In this document: positions 12,219 through 23,826 of the stretch, in pieces
Layout of the letters: each line of letters begins with the position of its first letter
Position numbering within the stretch: the stretch's first letter is position 1
Assembly: GCF_024713945.1 (NCBI RefSeq)
Contig: NC_134678.1
Location: forward strand, 5,766,001-5,830,000
Source: Dermatophagoides farinae
Lineage: Eukaryota; Arthropoda; Arachnida; Sarcoptiformes; Pyroglyphidae
Direction of reading: 5' to 3'
DNA: 64,000 nt
Made by a program: the position numbers and the translations under genes
Notes under the pieces: generated by a model
The model's database searches: none
Told to the model about the DNA's origin: nothing
The model's input: only the letters and a program-made list of their open reading frames with translations

Positions 12219-13328
12219 TTATTCATATTCCATTTTGAAATTAAAATAGCCATCATCAAATGATTGAATTCGAATGTAACCATCTTCGGCTCCGGTTGCA
12301 AAACTACGACCATCTGGATGGAAAGCCAATGATTGTATGGGACCGAAATGACCCTTTAAACGGGCAAATTCTTCCTCAAAAATTAAGATGAAAGAAACGA
12401 CTCTCGAATTTACCAGATTCAGATGCTGTACGTGTGACTTCCATAGCTTCTTGACCACCACCAACAGCTACATGATCGAAAATTGGTGATATACTGGCCG
12501 AATTTACTGGTCTTTCGGTCACATAGGTTTTCATATGTTCCAATGTAAAGGGATCAAAAAGTTTTGCAGTATTATCCTTTGATGCAGAAACAAATAATGT
12601 TTGATCCTTATTATATTGTAGATCGTTGATTTGAGCTTTATGCGGTTCGGTCTCCAATAATGGATCATCTGGTTGACGTAAATCCCATTTGGCTAATTTG
12701 CCATTCTCCATTCCACAAATGAAACTTTGATCCAGCATTCCCCACAAACTTGACAATGCTTTGGATTTTGATGGTAATGTGAATGAAAATACATTTGTAA
12801 TACCATCATTTTCATCTACAATTCTAGTATCGATAATATTGAGTTCAGCTGGTTTGTTCATTTGTTGGTCAGTCGAATACAAAATAAGATGGCCGGAATA
12901 ACTAAACAATGCACTACGGACACTAGTTTCGGTTTTGACAACATTCAAACGGCCACCAGTTTCACAATCCCAAATGCATAAAGTGCAATCACCGCTACCG
13001 GTTGTTACCTTAGTAGAATCCCCTATTATATAAAATACATTTGAATCATCAATCAAAGGTTTTAAAATCAATCATCATCAAAGCTTACATTTAGGATCAA
13101 TACACCAGACTGCACCAGTATGGCCATCGAATGTTCCTAAACGTTCACCATTGATAGTATACCAGACATTTGGTGTGTTATCTTTTGATGATGAAAACAA
13201 AAGATCGCCTTCAAGATTGTATCGAATTTTAGTGATAGATCTTTCATGACCATTAAGTGATAAAGGTTTCTGTTGAAATTTGAAATCATCAATATGAACG
13301 AAAATAATAGCTTAAAATAGCTTACCAT
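12219..13328 (-). CDS. EIF3I: Translation initiation factor eIF3 subunit i (WD40), with an apparent 1-base frame slip
   Basis: Seven-bladed WD40 protein of the eIF3 b-i-g module that helps 43S complex assembly. Three coding exons: the start codon alone (13326-13328), then 13089-13269, then 12219-13022. Conserved text: [127 protein letters not shown] and GAEDGYIRI. The last exon needs one base less than the sequence shows: the FESRFFHL block and the following [14 protein letters not shown] block lie in different frames, with a five-A run (12378-12382, plus strand) at the switch. Both sides match the family without a gap, so I read this as a homopolymer error or a very recent mutation, not an intron. 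Expected length is about 328 residues. Adjacent to RBM15 head to head. Confidence 0.93.
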
Positions 13329-13762
13329 CTTGTCAAAAGATTTGCAATTGCAATTGTTGTGGTACAATTAAATTTATAAATGATTCGAGACAAATTCACA
13401 AGACAGAATTATGAAATTTTTATTGTTAGCGTGGACGGGTCGTTCATAACAACCATGGCAATTTTTCCTCGGAAAAGGAATTTGAAAAAAAAATTCCTGG
13501 AAAATTTTTTCAACTTTTACTACGAATGAAGAAATCTGAGCAGCTAGAAAATTTTCCAGAAAACGAGCAGTGTTTATTGTCTGTTCTTTGTTTCTCTTTC
13601 ACTCAGTATGTTTGTGATGAGGCGACACTGAAATGTTTTTCTGTTTTTTTCAGCATTCAAATTAATCATCAACATTGATTATTTCTAAATTCTAAAATCA
13701 ACGAGGATAAATCGATTCATTCATAATATATCAGATAATAAGTAAACAAATTTTGTTCTGAC
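13329..13762. promoter_or_regulatory. Divergent promoter region eIF3i / RBM15
   Basis: These 434 bases separate two head-to-head start codons and must contain both promoters and 5' UTRs. They are less AT-extreme than other spacers around 13430-13640. No individual motif is assigned. Confidence 0.5.
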
Positions 13763-16229
13763 ATGCCACGATATGATGAAAGTCCTCGTGGTCATTCACC
13801 ACTGGATCGTAGTCGTGATGTTTCTCGTCGTTTGAAATCTCCATTGTTGGATCGTCGTCGACGTGATTCACCACCATTACCACCACCACCTCTACCACGT
13901 TCACGTGATCATATTCCAATGTATCATCAACATGATGATGGATATATTCAACCATTACGATCATCACATCATTCACGACAAAATTCATCATCTGATTTAA
14001 CGACAACAACCTATAAAATTCTATGCGTCAGTAACATTAGCAACAAATATCCGGATAGTACAGTCCGTAATGAATTGATCAAAGAATTTGCTCGTTTCGG
14101 AAATCCATCAGTGAAACTAGTGTATGACAAAAACACCAGAATAGCGTACATCTATTTCAATTCATATGAAGATGCTCGTGATGCTCGTCATTCAAAATAT
14201 CGTTTGATATTGTTTGAAAAACAAATCATCATTGATCCAATCTATGATCGTGTATCAACACCCCGTCGACGTTCGCTTACTCCAGAATATGGACGAAGTT
14301 CAATGCGACACATGTCACCACCGATGCAACGACGGCCACCACCCCCACCACCACCTCAACGTAATACATTGAATCAGGATCGTTATCAACTATCTGTAAG
14401 TGTATATTAAAAATTGATTTTTGAATTTAATTTTTATATAATGATTAATTTCTAGCATTCATCCCGGGATCCTTACCGTGATAATTATAATCAACAGATG
14501 AATAATCGTAACAATGATTATCACCATTCGAACTCGATGAATATGCGTGGCCAACAACATCATCATCAACAACAACAAAATCAGCAACAACGTGAATCAA
14601 AGAAAGAAAAATTTCCAAATTATCTCCATCATATACCTCCAGAAGAGGATGATAAATCTACTCGAACATTATTTGTCGGTAACCTTGAAGTCACCATTAC
14701 TGAACCAGATTTAAGACGAATTTTCGAACGTTATGGTGTTGTCGAAGATGTTGATGTTAAACGTCCACCACCTGGCCAAGGAAATGCATATGCATTCATT
14801 AAATTTCTTAATCTTGACATGGCTCATCGTGCCAAAGTAGAAATGTCAGGCCAATATATTGGAAAATTTCAATGCAAAATTGGCTATGGTAAAGCTACCC
14901 CAACTACTAGAATCTGGATTGGTGGTCTAGGACCTTGGATAACGTTTGGACAATTAGACAAGGAATTTGATCGTTTTGGAGTGATTCGAAAAATTGATTA
15001 TGTTAAAGGTGAAAATTATGCTTATATTCAATTTGATACAATCGACGCTGCTCAAGCAGCTTGTGCTGCTATGCGGGGTTATCCATTAGGAGGTCCGGAC
15101 AAACGTCTTCGCATTGATTATGCTGATCCCGGTCCGTTTTCTACATCTCCACGACCAAGCAATGAACAAGGATCATTCGGTTTTAATAATTCACCTCGTT
15201 CTACTTCGAATAATAATGGTATTATTATGAATAATAATAACTATGAAATATAGACTAATTTAATTTGATTAATTTGACAAATTAGGCAATAATTTCGAAT
15301 ATTGGTCGAATAATCAAGATTCAAATGCTCCTTCGCCAAAACGACGACGTGTTCTTTCACCCGATAGTGAAAATGATCGAAAAAAATCGCCAAATAACAA
15401 TTCAGGTTTGGATTCTATTGTCTCACCGCATGCTGGCGGTGGAGCCCGTGAAGGGTCACCAAATTTTGAAATATCAAATGGAAAATCTGACATAAAAGTG
15501 ACAATCATGGAAAGTGTTACATCTGTTTCGGAATTGATTAAATGTTGCCCACCAACATGGGCCGGTGGTTTGATTCTGAAATCAAGTGGTTTTGCTCTTC
15601 GAATGTATTTTTGCAGTGGTGACATTCAGCTTGTTGATCTAATGAAAGAAACAACAACTTCAACAACAGATCAGCAAGCACAACCACAATCAATACTTCG
15701 TATTACTCAACGTTTACGGCTTGAATCTACAAAATTGGAAGAAGTGACCAAAAGGATAAGTTCATCAACTAATAATGGTGTCAGTGGTAACAATCCGAGT
15801 GGTCATTGTATATTGATAGCATCACAAGCCAATAATCTTCAATTGAATTTTAATTCATGTGCTGTTGGTGCTGGTGCAAGTGGTAGTGGAGGGGAAGATA
15901 ATGCAGGTGGCAACACTTCAGCCAATATACAACAGCGACCAATTCGTAATCTTGTCACCTATCTTAAGTCAAAAGATGCAGCTGGCGTTGTTATACTTCC
16001 GGGCAAATCATCAACACAACCACAAACAACATCATCTACAACAACAGCTACTTCATCTTCAACACCAGGAGGTGAACAAACAAATGAAACATCAAAAAAT
16101 GTTCTTTATCTGTTTCCACCACATCCATTCTCACTTGAATTAATTCAACGTATAGCACCGAATATCAGCGAAAATTCTGCAAATAAAGAAGATTATTTTG
16201 TTGTTGTTCTTGTGCGTGGCAGCAACTGA
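13763..16229 (+). CDS. RBM15: RBM15/RBM15B (spenito) RNA-binding protein, three RRMs plus SPOC
   Basis: Adaptor of the m6A methyltransferase complex that directs it to RNA and also acts in splicing and nuclear export. Exons: 13763-14395, 14456-15218 and 15286-16229, about 779 residues. The start is an Arg/Ser/Pro-rich tail (DRSRDVSRRLKSPLL). RRM1 begins at ILCVSNISNKYPDS; after a His/Gln-rich linker, RRM2 has TLFVGNLEVTITEPDL and AYAFIKFLN, and RRM3 has RIWIGGLGPWITFGQLDKEF and NYAYIQFDT, the family-specific pattern. A KRRRVLSPDSE stretch resembles a nuclear localisation signal. The C-terminal SPOC domain spans about residues 540-779, with WAGGLILKSSGFALRMYFCSGD, LRITQRLRLE and the final SANKEDYFVVVLVRGSN. 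Two low-complexity Gly/Ser/Thr inserts interrupt SPOC. Choice between RBM15 and RBM15B is moot in arthropods, which have one spenito. Confidence 0.93.
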
Positions 16230-18333
16230 ATGAAGCGATTCAATTTATGAAATGGATGTGTTTAATTTGAATTTTAAAAATAATTGGTGGCCGCTCAGTG
16301 GGTGTTGATTCGAAATCGTGTTTATTGTGTCATTTTCATCGATGCTATTTTTATTTGCTCTCTCTCTCTCTTCCCCTATACCGATCATCATAACAAGCAA
16401 AAAAAAAAGAATCTCATTAATTTCAAATATCAAAAATATTCATATTATATTATCCAGTAATTCATTCATTTCTATTTGTTTCGATTAATTTAATTAATTT
16501 TGATCTAATCGATGATAAATTTTCGACAACGGTTATTAATTTTATATATAATGATGATGCTATATGAAATGAAAAAAATGAGTCGAAAATTATTGTGCTT
16601 TTCTGTGTGTGTGTGTGTGTGTGGTGTGTGTTTGGTGTTTAAAAACCGTGTATACTTTAATCGTGAAAATTTATTGTGTATGTGAGTGTATTTTGGGTGC
16701 AGTGTTGTTTTGGTTTGGTTTTTTTGTGCATGTTTTTTTTTGAAATTAATTTGTTATATCAATATCATTTTTTTTTCCACCACCACCACCACTACCACCA
16801 CAAAACAAATAATTTTTTTTTCACAACAACAAAATTACACTGATTTTCAATGATAAAAATGTCTATATATCATGATGATGTAATAAGCTTCGAAAAAAAA
16901 TTCAACCTAACAACAACCATACTTAACATATACTAAAAGCATAAAAAAAATCAACCAAATTTTCTCTTCAAACATCTTTTATAATAATTATCATTATTAT
17001 TCATAAAAAAATATCAATCGAATCAATTATGAATTTGGCCTTAGCGCTTATGACCATTGTATCCCAACAGATATTTTTTCTTTTTAGTTTGTTCCAAAAA
17101 AAAAAATTTGTTTTTATCACATCTCTATGAGTATTAATCACTACGGCCTCTTTCCCTCTTTTTTTTTGGCAATGAAATTGTATCAGCTTTTTTTTAGCAA
17201 GTTTAAAAAAATTGATAGTTTAAAAAAATTCTTTTGAAACACACACATTCACATACACACATATAATATGTATAATCATTGTGTATGTGAATTATGTGAC
17301 CGATCATTTGATGATTATGGTGTTGATGATATCAAGAAATAAGTTTATGTGAATGTGCTTTTTTATTCTCAGCAAACATCAAAGTTTTTTTTCTTAATTT
17401 TAATTGAATTATTTTTATCATTATCACATCACATTATTATTATTATATAAACATTATGTCCTTTAATCCTATCATTGTTCATATATGATTCGATACAGAA
17501 AATTTTTTCTTAAAAATTTGACAAATACAAAAATTCTACAACAATTTTTATGATCAATTTGATTGATGATACAAATAATTTGATGAATAAATATTGGCAA
17601 ATTTTTTCCCGTTCAAAAAAAAATGAAAATAATTTTCAATCATAATCATGTTGTGTATATATATTTTGTGTAATTTAGTGTTGGTTTTTTAGTGCTGTGA
17701 ATTTTTCACAATGTTGATTTGTGTGTGTCTGTTCCAAATGGTGGTTTTTTTTTAAATATTGTGCAAGTGTTTTGATTCACAACGAATTACTACAACGATG
17801 AATCCGTCATCATTATATCATCTTCGGTTCATTATATTTCTTCTATTTTGTAGAGTTTTAATTCATTTCATCATTTTTTTTATTATTTTGTTTTTATCAT
17901 TTTTGTTTGTTTGTTTGTTTGTCTAGATTCTGTTGTTATTGGTGAATAATAATATGGTGATAATGTTTTCTAAAAATTTTTTTAGATTGATAGAAAGTAA
18001 GTATGGTAAGTATGGTATTGTCAATAATCAATCGGTTTGTCCACATACGGTAAGGTAGGTATTTGATAATTAAAATGATTGTATTATTTTTTTAAATTCT
18101 ATATTTAAATTTTTGGAAATAAAAATAAAATAAAAAATAAAATATTTTTTTAAAATTGTCTTTTTGTCTCTATTCGAATTGCGCAATCCGTAAATACAAA
18201 AAAAAAATGCTGCATGCATAGAGTACGTGTCAATGTGATGTATTGATTTTGTTTACATTGGAGCAAACAATTTTTTTCAGTTGTTGACATTAATATTTTT
18301 TCCATCCATGGACATCTGTATTTGTTGTTAATT
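16230..18333. other. Long AT-rich spacer between RBM15 and GCC1
   Basis: No gene seen on either strand. The left part is presumably RBM15 3' UTR. It contains a (TG)n run at 16604-16622, a CCA/CAC triplet patch near 16778-16801, many poly(A)/poly(T) runs, and repeated TGTGT-rich sequence up to 17760. The last part should hold the GCC1 promoter. Confidence 0.6.
16604..16622. repeat. (TG)n microsatellite
   Basis: TG run in the RBM15 downstream region, followed by further TGTG-rich sequence to about 16690. Noncoding. Confidence 0.85.
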
Positions 18334-19413
18334 ATGTCGAAAAATATGGTTTGTACAAATTGTAATCGTTTAAATTTGGTTGTTGATGAACAAAAATCTA
18401 AACTACAACTGTTGGAAACACGATTAAAAGATTTGATTCGAGCATATAAAGTGATCTGTAAAGAACGTGATCAATTACAACATGCAATTTCATCATCATC
18501 GATTGGTGTTGATGATCATGTGGATCAACGACAGCAAAAACGGATTTCCGAATTGGAACAAAATGTTTGCCATATGAGTACATTATGTGGTGAATTAGAA
18601 CATGGTAGAAAACAAGATCAAGCTCGAATCAAGGATCTTCAAGAAAAATATGAACTTCTTCTGTTAGAATTGAATAATACCAAATCGACGATGATAATTC
18701 AACAAAAACCGCAAATTTCTCAGAATGAACCACGTAAATTACAAAATAATTACTGTCAAACAGATGCAATCATTGAAATAAAATCTGAAAAATCCACACA
18801 AACTGATTTGATTTGTGATCAAGCTCAGTCATCTGAACACGCCAACAAACAATTGGATCAGCATCAGGTTTTTTTCAAAAATAAAAACGAAACAGCAATC
18901 GTAGCTCCATTGATGAGAAATAATTCAAAAACAATATCCGAATCTAGTGATTGTTCATCAACAGCTGCCAGTTTAACGCAAAATTCTTCAATTACGCCTA
19001 TAGACACTGAAATTGATTCGAAAATTGCATCCGATCAATTTGGCTCCACTTCTGGTATTTCTTTATATCATTTGAATGAATTAGCTCGTAAAGAATTGGA
19101 ATTGGCCGATTATCGTCTTCGTATTCGTGAATATGAATGTTCACTTCGAGAATTACAATGGAACTATTCGAATGGTAGATATAAATATCAGGCACGAATT
19201 GCCGATCTAGAAAAATTAAATAAAGATTTAATGGCGAATAATCATGATGATCATCGGCTAAAAAATGATTCCAATGGCTATAACAATAATATCAACGTAG
19301 CTTATGTCAAAAATGTATTGAATAAATTGCTGAAAACCTCCGATAAAAATCAACAAAAATTAATGACTGATGCATTGATCACGGCATTGGATTCGATGCA
19401 AGTGAATAAATGA
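18334..19413 (+). CDS. GCC1: Short GRIP-domain golgin, GCC1 (GCC88)-like
   Basis: Trans-Golgi coiled-coil tether of 359 residues in one exon. The N-terminal block VVDEQKSKLQLLETRLKDLIR and the following AYKVICKERDQL match the human GCC88 start (TQKKQLLQYQARLKD then VVRAYKSLLKEK). The C-terminal block LYHLNELARKELELADYRLR matches human FLYAEQLARKEVEITSLR. The end is a GRIP domain, NVAYVKNVLNKLLKTSD, which binds ARL1-GTP; the expected aromatic (human NLEYLKNIIYRF) is present as Tyr. Between them lie a coiled coil and a Ser/Thr-rich linker. At 359 residues it is under half the human length (775), having lost most of the central rod. An earlier in-frame TTG exists but no earlier ATG. It converges on LSM11 with a 50-base gap. 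Confidence 0.8.
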   Translation: MSKNMVCTNCNRLNLVVDEQKSKLQLLETRLKDLIRAYKVICKERDQLQHAISSSSIGVDDHVDQRQQKRISELEQNVCHMSTLCGELEHGRKQDQARIKDLQEKYELLLLELNNTKSTMIIQQKPQISQNEPRKLQNNYCQTDAIIEIKSEKSTQTDLICDQAQSSEHANKQLDQHQVFFKNKNETAIVAPLMRNNSKTISESSDCSSTAASLTQNSSITPIDTEIDSKIASDQFGSTSGISLYHLNELARKELELADYRLRIREYECSLRELQWNYSNGRYKYQARIADLEKLNKDLMANNHDDHRLKNDSNGYNNNINVAYVKNVLNKLLKTSDKNQQKLMTDALITALDSMQVNK

Positions 19414-19463
19414 TAATTTTATTTAAATTTAATAATTTTTATATTTAGTATCAATTTGTATAT

Positions 19464-20087
19464 TTATAATTCCTTTTGGCGAACAATGAAAACAATATTA
19501 TCACCACGAATGACCATTTGTTTTGATTGTTTATTTATTATTCGAATTGTTGTTTTATTTGAATTGTCCATTGATGATGATTTTGTCTGATGACGATAGG
19601 TTTCCAATGCATCATCAATGACCAAATTAAAATGTTTATCAAATGCAATTAATCGTCCAGTTAACCACGAAAATCTTTCATCATGCAACAAACAAGCTTT
19701 ACGTCGTCGAATCAGTATTTTGACTATTTTATCCATTGAATCATATAATAAAGATAGTGGACCCTTTTTGGCTTGTTCCATTTTTTTTATCACATCGGTT
19801 AATTCTCTGGAACGTCTTCTAGGTGTTTCAGTCGAATTAGAGTTTTCTTTATGAAAAAATGCAACATTTCTTTCATATAGATTAGCAGGATTTTTCGGTT
19901 GATTTTTGCCTTCAATTTGAATCTTTTTTTGAAATGAGCTTTTATAATATTCATCCAAATTATTGAAAACTCTAGCTTCTGGAACAGGAATTTTCACATG
20001 AACATCACCAAATAGAACTAATTCCGGATCAAAATCTTCTTGATCCAAAGAAATTTCAATTTTATTACAATTCTGATCAGAATTCAT
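19464..20087 (-). CDS. LSM11: U7 snRNP-specific Sm-like protein LSM11
   Basis: LSM11 replaces SmD2 in the U7 snRNP ring and recruits the histone pre-mRNA cleavage complex. Single exon, 207 residues from the ATG at 20087-20085. The N-terminal segment FDPELVLFGDVHVKIPVPEA and the following FNNLDEYYKS fit the conserved LSM11 N-terminal motif region. A charged linker follows, then the Sm1 motif with LIRRRKACLLHDERFSWLTGR and LIAFDKHFNLVIDDALETYR, and the Sm2 motif VIRGDNIVFIVRQ, separated by a variable insert, which is the LSM11 layout. Sm proteins lacking the N-terminal extension are much shorter, which argues against SmD2. Divergent partner of kinesin-5. Confidence 0.82.
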   Translation of the reverse strand: MNSDQNCNKIEISLDQEDFDPELVLFGDVHVKIPVPEARVFNNLDEYYKSSFQKKIQIEGKNQPKNPANLYERNVAFFHKENSNSTETPRRRSRELTDVIKKMEQAKKGPLSLLYDSMDKIVKILIRRRKACLLHDERFSWLTGRLIAFDKHFNLVIDDALETYRHQTKSSSMDNSNKTTIRIINKQSKQMVIRGDNIVFIVRQKEL

Positions 20088-20378
20088 CGTTGTCACAATT
20101 TGAAAGACATGTTTAATCGAAAAACATTATTTATGAACGGTGCAAAAATTGAATTTTCAAAAATTTGACCGTTGATTTTTCAGCGTTAATCCATGACACG
20201 ACTGTGAATTGAGTCACAAAGCAGCACTGGCGGCAAATTTTTTTTCCATTGTTTTTGAACTTTGAATTAAACAAATTAATCAGAGGTAAATATAATTATT
20301 GCCTAGCTAATTCGATTAATGGTCTTGATAATTTAAATACTCTACAATTTATTATTATTATATGTGTTTTGTTTATAG
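20088..20378. promoter_or_regulatory. Divergent promoter region LSM11 / kinesin-5
   Basis: 291 bases between two head-to-head starts. A pyrimidine-rich TTTTGTTTATAG directly abuts the kinesin-5 ATG, which suggests a 5' UTR intron ending at 20378 and an untranslated first exon further left. No core promoter motif is assigned. Confidence 0.5.
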
Positions 20379-23300
20379 ATGTTTCGCCCAACTCGTGTCA
20401 TCGATTCTAAAACTCCAAACAATCAACTAAACAAAATGTCATCAGAAGAAATAAACCAAAACATTCAAGTCTTCGTACGATGTCGTCCATTGAATCTGAA
20501 CGAAAAAAAGGCCACCATCGAAATCGTCCCCGAAAAACGTGTGATTCGAACATTCCCGCAGAATAAATTGTATTCTTTTGATGGTGTTTTCGATTCCAAA
20601 GCTGAACAATATAAAGTATATCGTTCAGTCGTTGAGCCTTTAGTAGAGCAAGTAATCGAAGGATATAATTGTACCGTTTTTGCTTATGGACAAACAGGAA
20701 CTGGCAAAACATACACAATGATTGGTAATCATGTTGTCAACGAAAGCTCTTGGGAAGATGATCCACTGAGTGGCATAATACCTCGTGCTATTGATCAATT
20801 GTTAGACGAACTACAACAACAAAATACTGAATACACGATTGGTGTATCGTTCCTCGAATTGTATAATGAAGAAGCTTATGATTTACTGAGTCCTTTGAGC
20901 GATACAACAAAGCTTCGAATATACAATGATTCTGAAAGGAAAGGTTCAGTTATCATTGCCGGTCTTGTAGAAATGATGGTCAAAACCAAAGCAGAGATAT
21001 TCGAAATATTGGAGAAAGGTTCTTTAAAACGACAAACGGCTCCTACATTGATGAATGCATGTTCAAGTCGTAGCCATAGTATTTTTTCAATTACAGTACA
21101 CATAAAAGAAGTTACATACGATGGTGAAGAAGTCGTTAAAATTGGAAAATTAAACTTGGTCGATTTGGCTGGTAGCGAAAATATTGGAAGATCTGGCGCT
21201 GTAGATGAACGGGCTCGTGAAGCGTCAAATATTAACAAAAGTTTATTGACTTTAGGACGTGTAATTACGTCATTGGTAGAAAAATCATCGCACATTCCAT
21301 ATAGAGATTCGAAACTAACGCGATTACTGCAAGATTCACTAGGAGGTCGCACAAAAACTTCAATCATTGCAACCATCTCACCTTGTCATGATGATCTGGA
21401 TGATACCATATCGACATTGGATTATGCTCAACGAGCCAAGAAGATCACAAATAAACCGGAAATTAATTTGAAGATGAGTAAAAAGACTTTAATTAACGAA
21501 TATCTTGCCGAAATTGATCGTCTTCGAAGAGATTTGGATGCTACCCGTGACAAGAAAGGAATTTTTGTCGATGCAAAAAATTATGCTTTTATGGAGGCCA
21601 CCATTGAATTACAAAAACAAGACCTGGAAGGCAAAGAAGCAAAAATCGAAAACATGAAACACGAATTAGAGAAAATCAACAATCTACTGACTGAAGCTAA
21701 TGATGATATCAGCCAAAAATCACAAGAATTGGCCAACACTATGGCCGAATTGAACAAGTTGTCCAGTATTCTTCAAATGACCAAAGAATTGTTTCGTAAA
21801 AAACAAATTGAAGTAGAAGACTTCAAAATATTGTTATCTGCTCATCAAACTACTGAGGATAAATTATTAAAAAAAGCTCAGATGGTCAAAAATGTCGCTG
21901 ATCAATGTTCAGATGATAATCGTAAACTTATTGAAAAAATCGACACTTATTCATCGTTAGAGGAAAATAATTTTGATTCGGTCCAACAATTCAAGGTGAA
22001 AAATCTACGATACGAACTTCTCCATTTTCATTTCTTTTTTTTGTTCAATTTTAGGATGCTTACAAGGAGCAGACAAAAAAGATTGATCGATTGAGCTATG
22101 TCGTGTATTCAATAATCGATGATGGATATAAATCTATTGATTCTATGATCAATGAGAATAAAAAAGAACTAGATGCTAAAAATAATCAAATTGGTGCCAA
22201 TCTTGACGCTTTAGATGATAAAATTGAAAACTTTGCTTCACGACTGTTGAAATCCGTTCAAGCTGATAGTGATGACTTGATCACCAAGAATACTACATTT
22301 GAATCAATAATGAAAGAATTCAAAGATTCAATACGTCAAGAATTTGATATGTTTGAACAAATTGGCAAAGTAAATATAGAAAAAACAATAAGTTCTTTGG
22401 ATGAATTGCAGAAATTGAATTCTAAGAATCGACAAATTCAGGAACAAACACTAATGTCACAAGTGCTTCAAATTAAAGAATCATCAAAAAATATTACTCG
22501 AATGATTGAATCAATAAAAATAGATTTTCAAAAAGCTCATGTCTCAAAATGTAAGTATAAATTGAAAAATGAATTGATTGTTAATGAAAAAATTTCCTCT
22601 TAGGCCAAGAGTATGAAAAAATGTTTAAAGAATTTTCTGAATTGAAAACTTTGGTCGAAAATATGAACATTGAAATCAAATTGAAAGCATTTACAGCATC
22701 GTTTGAAGATCTACTGAATAGCATTCGTAATGAACACGAAGAAAAAATTTCGAAAATTACCAATAATGTTCAAAGCTTCCAGAATACACTAAAGACAGTG
22801 CTGCAAAATGATTCAAATAGTTTTAACAATATTTCGATGAAATGTAATGAAATGAAACATTCTATTAGCAAAGATGAGAATGATACCGTCACTCTTTTGG
22901 ACAAGATGGATAAGATTAACCTTAATACATGTCAGCAGAATTTGGATAAATATATCAACATTAAAAAATGTCAAGAACAATTCAAATCAAAGTTTGATGA
23001 ATTCAAAGTTGAATTATTTACAAATTTTGATCATACATCAGCTAAAATTCAAGAACAAACTCAATCAATTAATGAAACGATCAACAAAAATGCTGAAGAA
23101 CAACGTATTCATATTGATGATTTCAATAGTAAATCACGTGAAATGGTGGAATTAAATAGATCATCGTTAGAAGATTTGTCTAAATTAGTTTCTAATCAAT
23201 CTGCAAAAACATTGAATAACTATATGGATGCTAAAAATTTGATTCGTACGTTAAAAACATCACACGATTTGGAAATGAACGAATTACATACAACAACGGA

Positions 23301-23616
23301 CAAATTGGTTAATAATTATTCGACATATCAATCCACAGGAAAGACACCGAAACGTTGTCAATATTTTTATCCACAAACATTTACGCCAACCTCACCACAT
23401 GAGCGGATATTATCTAGATTTCACAAGTCTGAACAAACACCATTAGACTTTTCTGAAAATGATTTGGTTATGAATAATGGAAATGAAAACACAAAAATGG
23501 TTGATTCAACATATTGTATTTCAGAAAATTCGTTCGTTATGAAAAATGATGTCCATAATATTGTAGATCAAACATATTCAATTGAATTATTGAAAGACCG
23601 AAAAAATCACACATGA
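20379..23616 (+). CDS. KIF11: Kinesin-5 mitotic motor (Eg5/KIF11/Klp61F)
   Basis: Tetrameric plus-end motor that slides antiparallel spindle microtubules. Exons: 20379-21995, 22055-22550 and 22604-23616, about 1041 residues (human 1056). The motor domain starts at [13 protein letters not shown]-loop GQTGTGKT at about 104-111, switch [13 protein letters not shown], switch II DLAGSEN, and [19 protein letters not shown]. The neck follows at [11 protein letters not shown] long coiled coil spans roughly 370-900. The tail carries a BimC box, [17 protein letters not shown] (human TTPQRKSYSYPSTL), whose Thr-Pro is the CDK1 site controlling spindle targeting. Either Met1 or Met20 (MSSEEINQN) could be used; the motor starts shortly after both. 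Confidence 0.96.
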
Positions 23617-23826
23617 AATGGCGTTATTATAATGGAGACACATTACCATATGGTTTTCTAGTTCTATCATTTTTTAAAGAAAAAACACCTAACATGTGGT
23701 TTTTAATTTAAATAAATTTCATTAAACTGACAATTCAATTCATGCATTGAAGTATAAAAATAAATTCATTTTAAATTTTAAAACTATTATTAGTTCGAAT
23801 GCATTCCATGCGATCTAATTATAATA

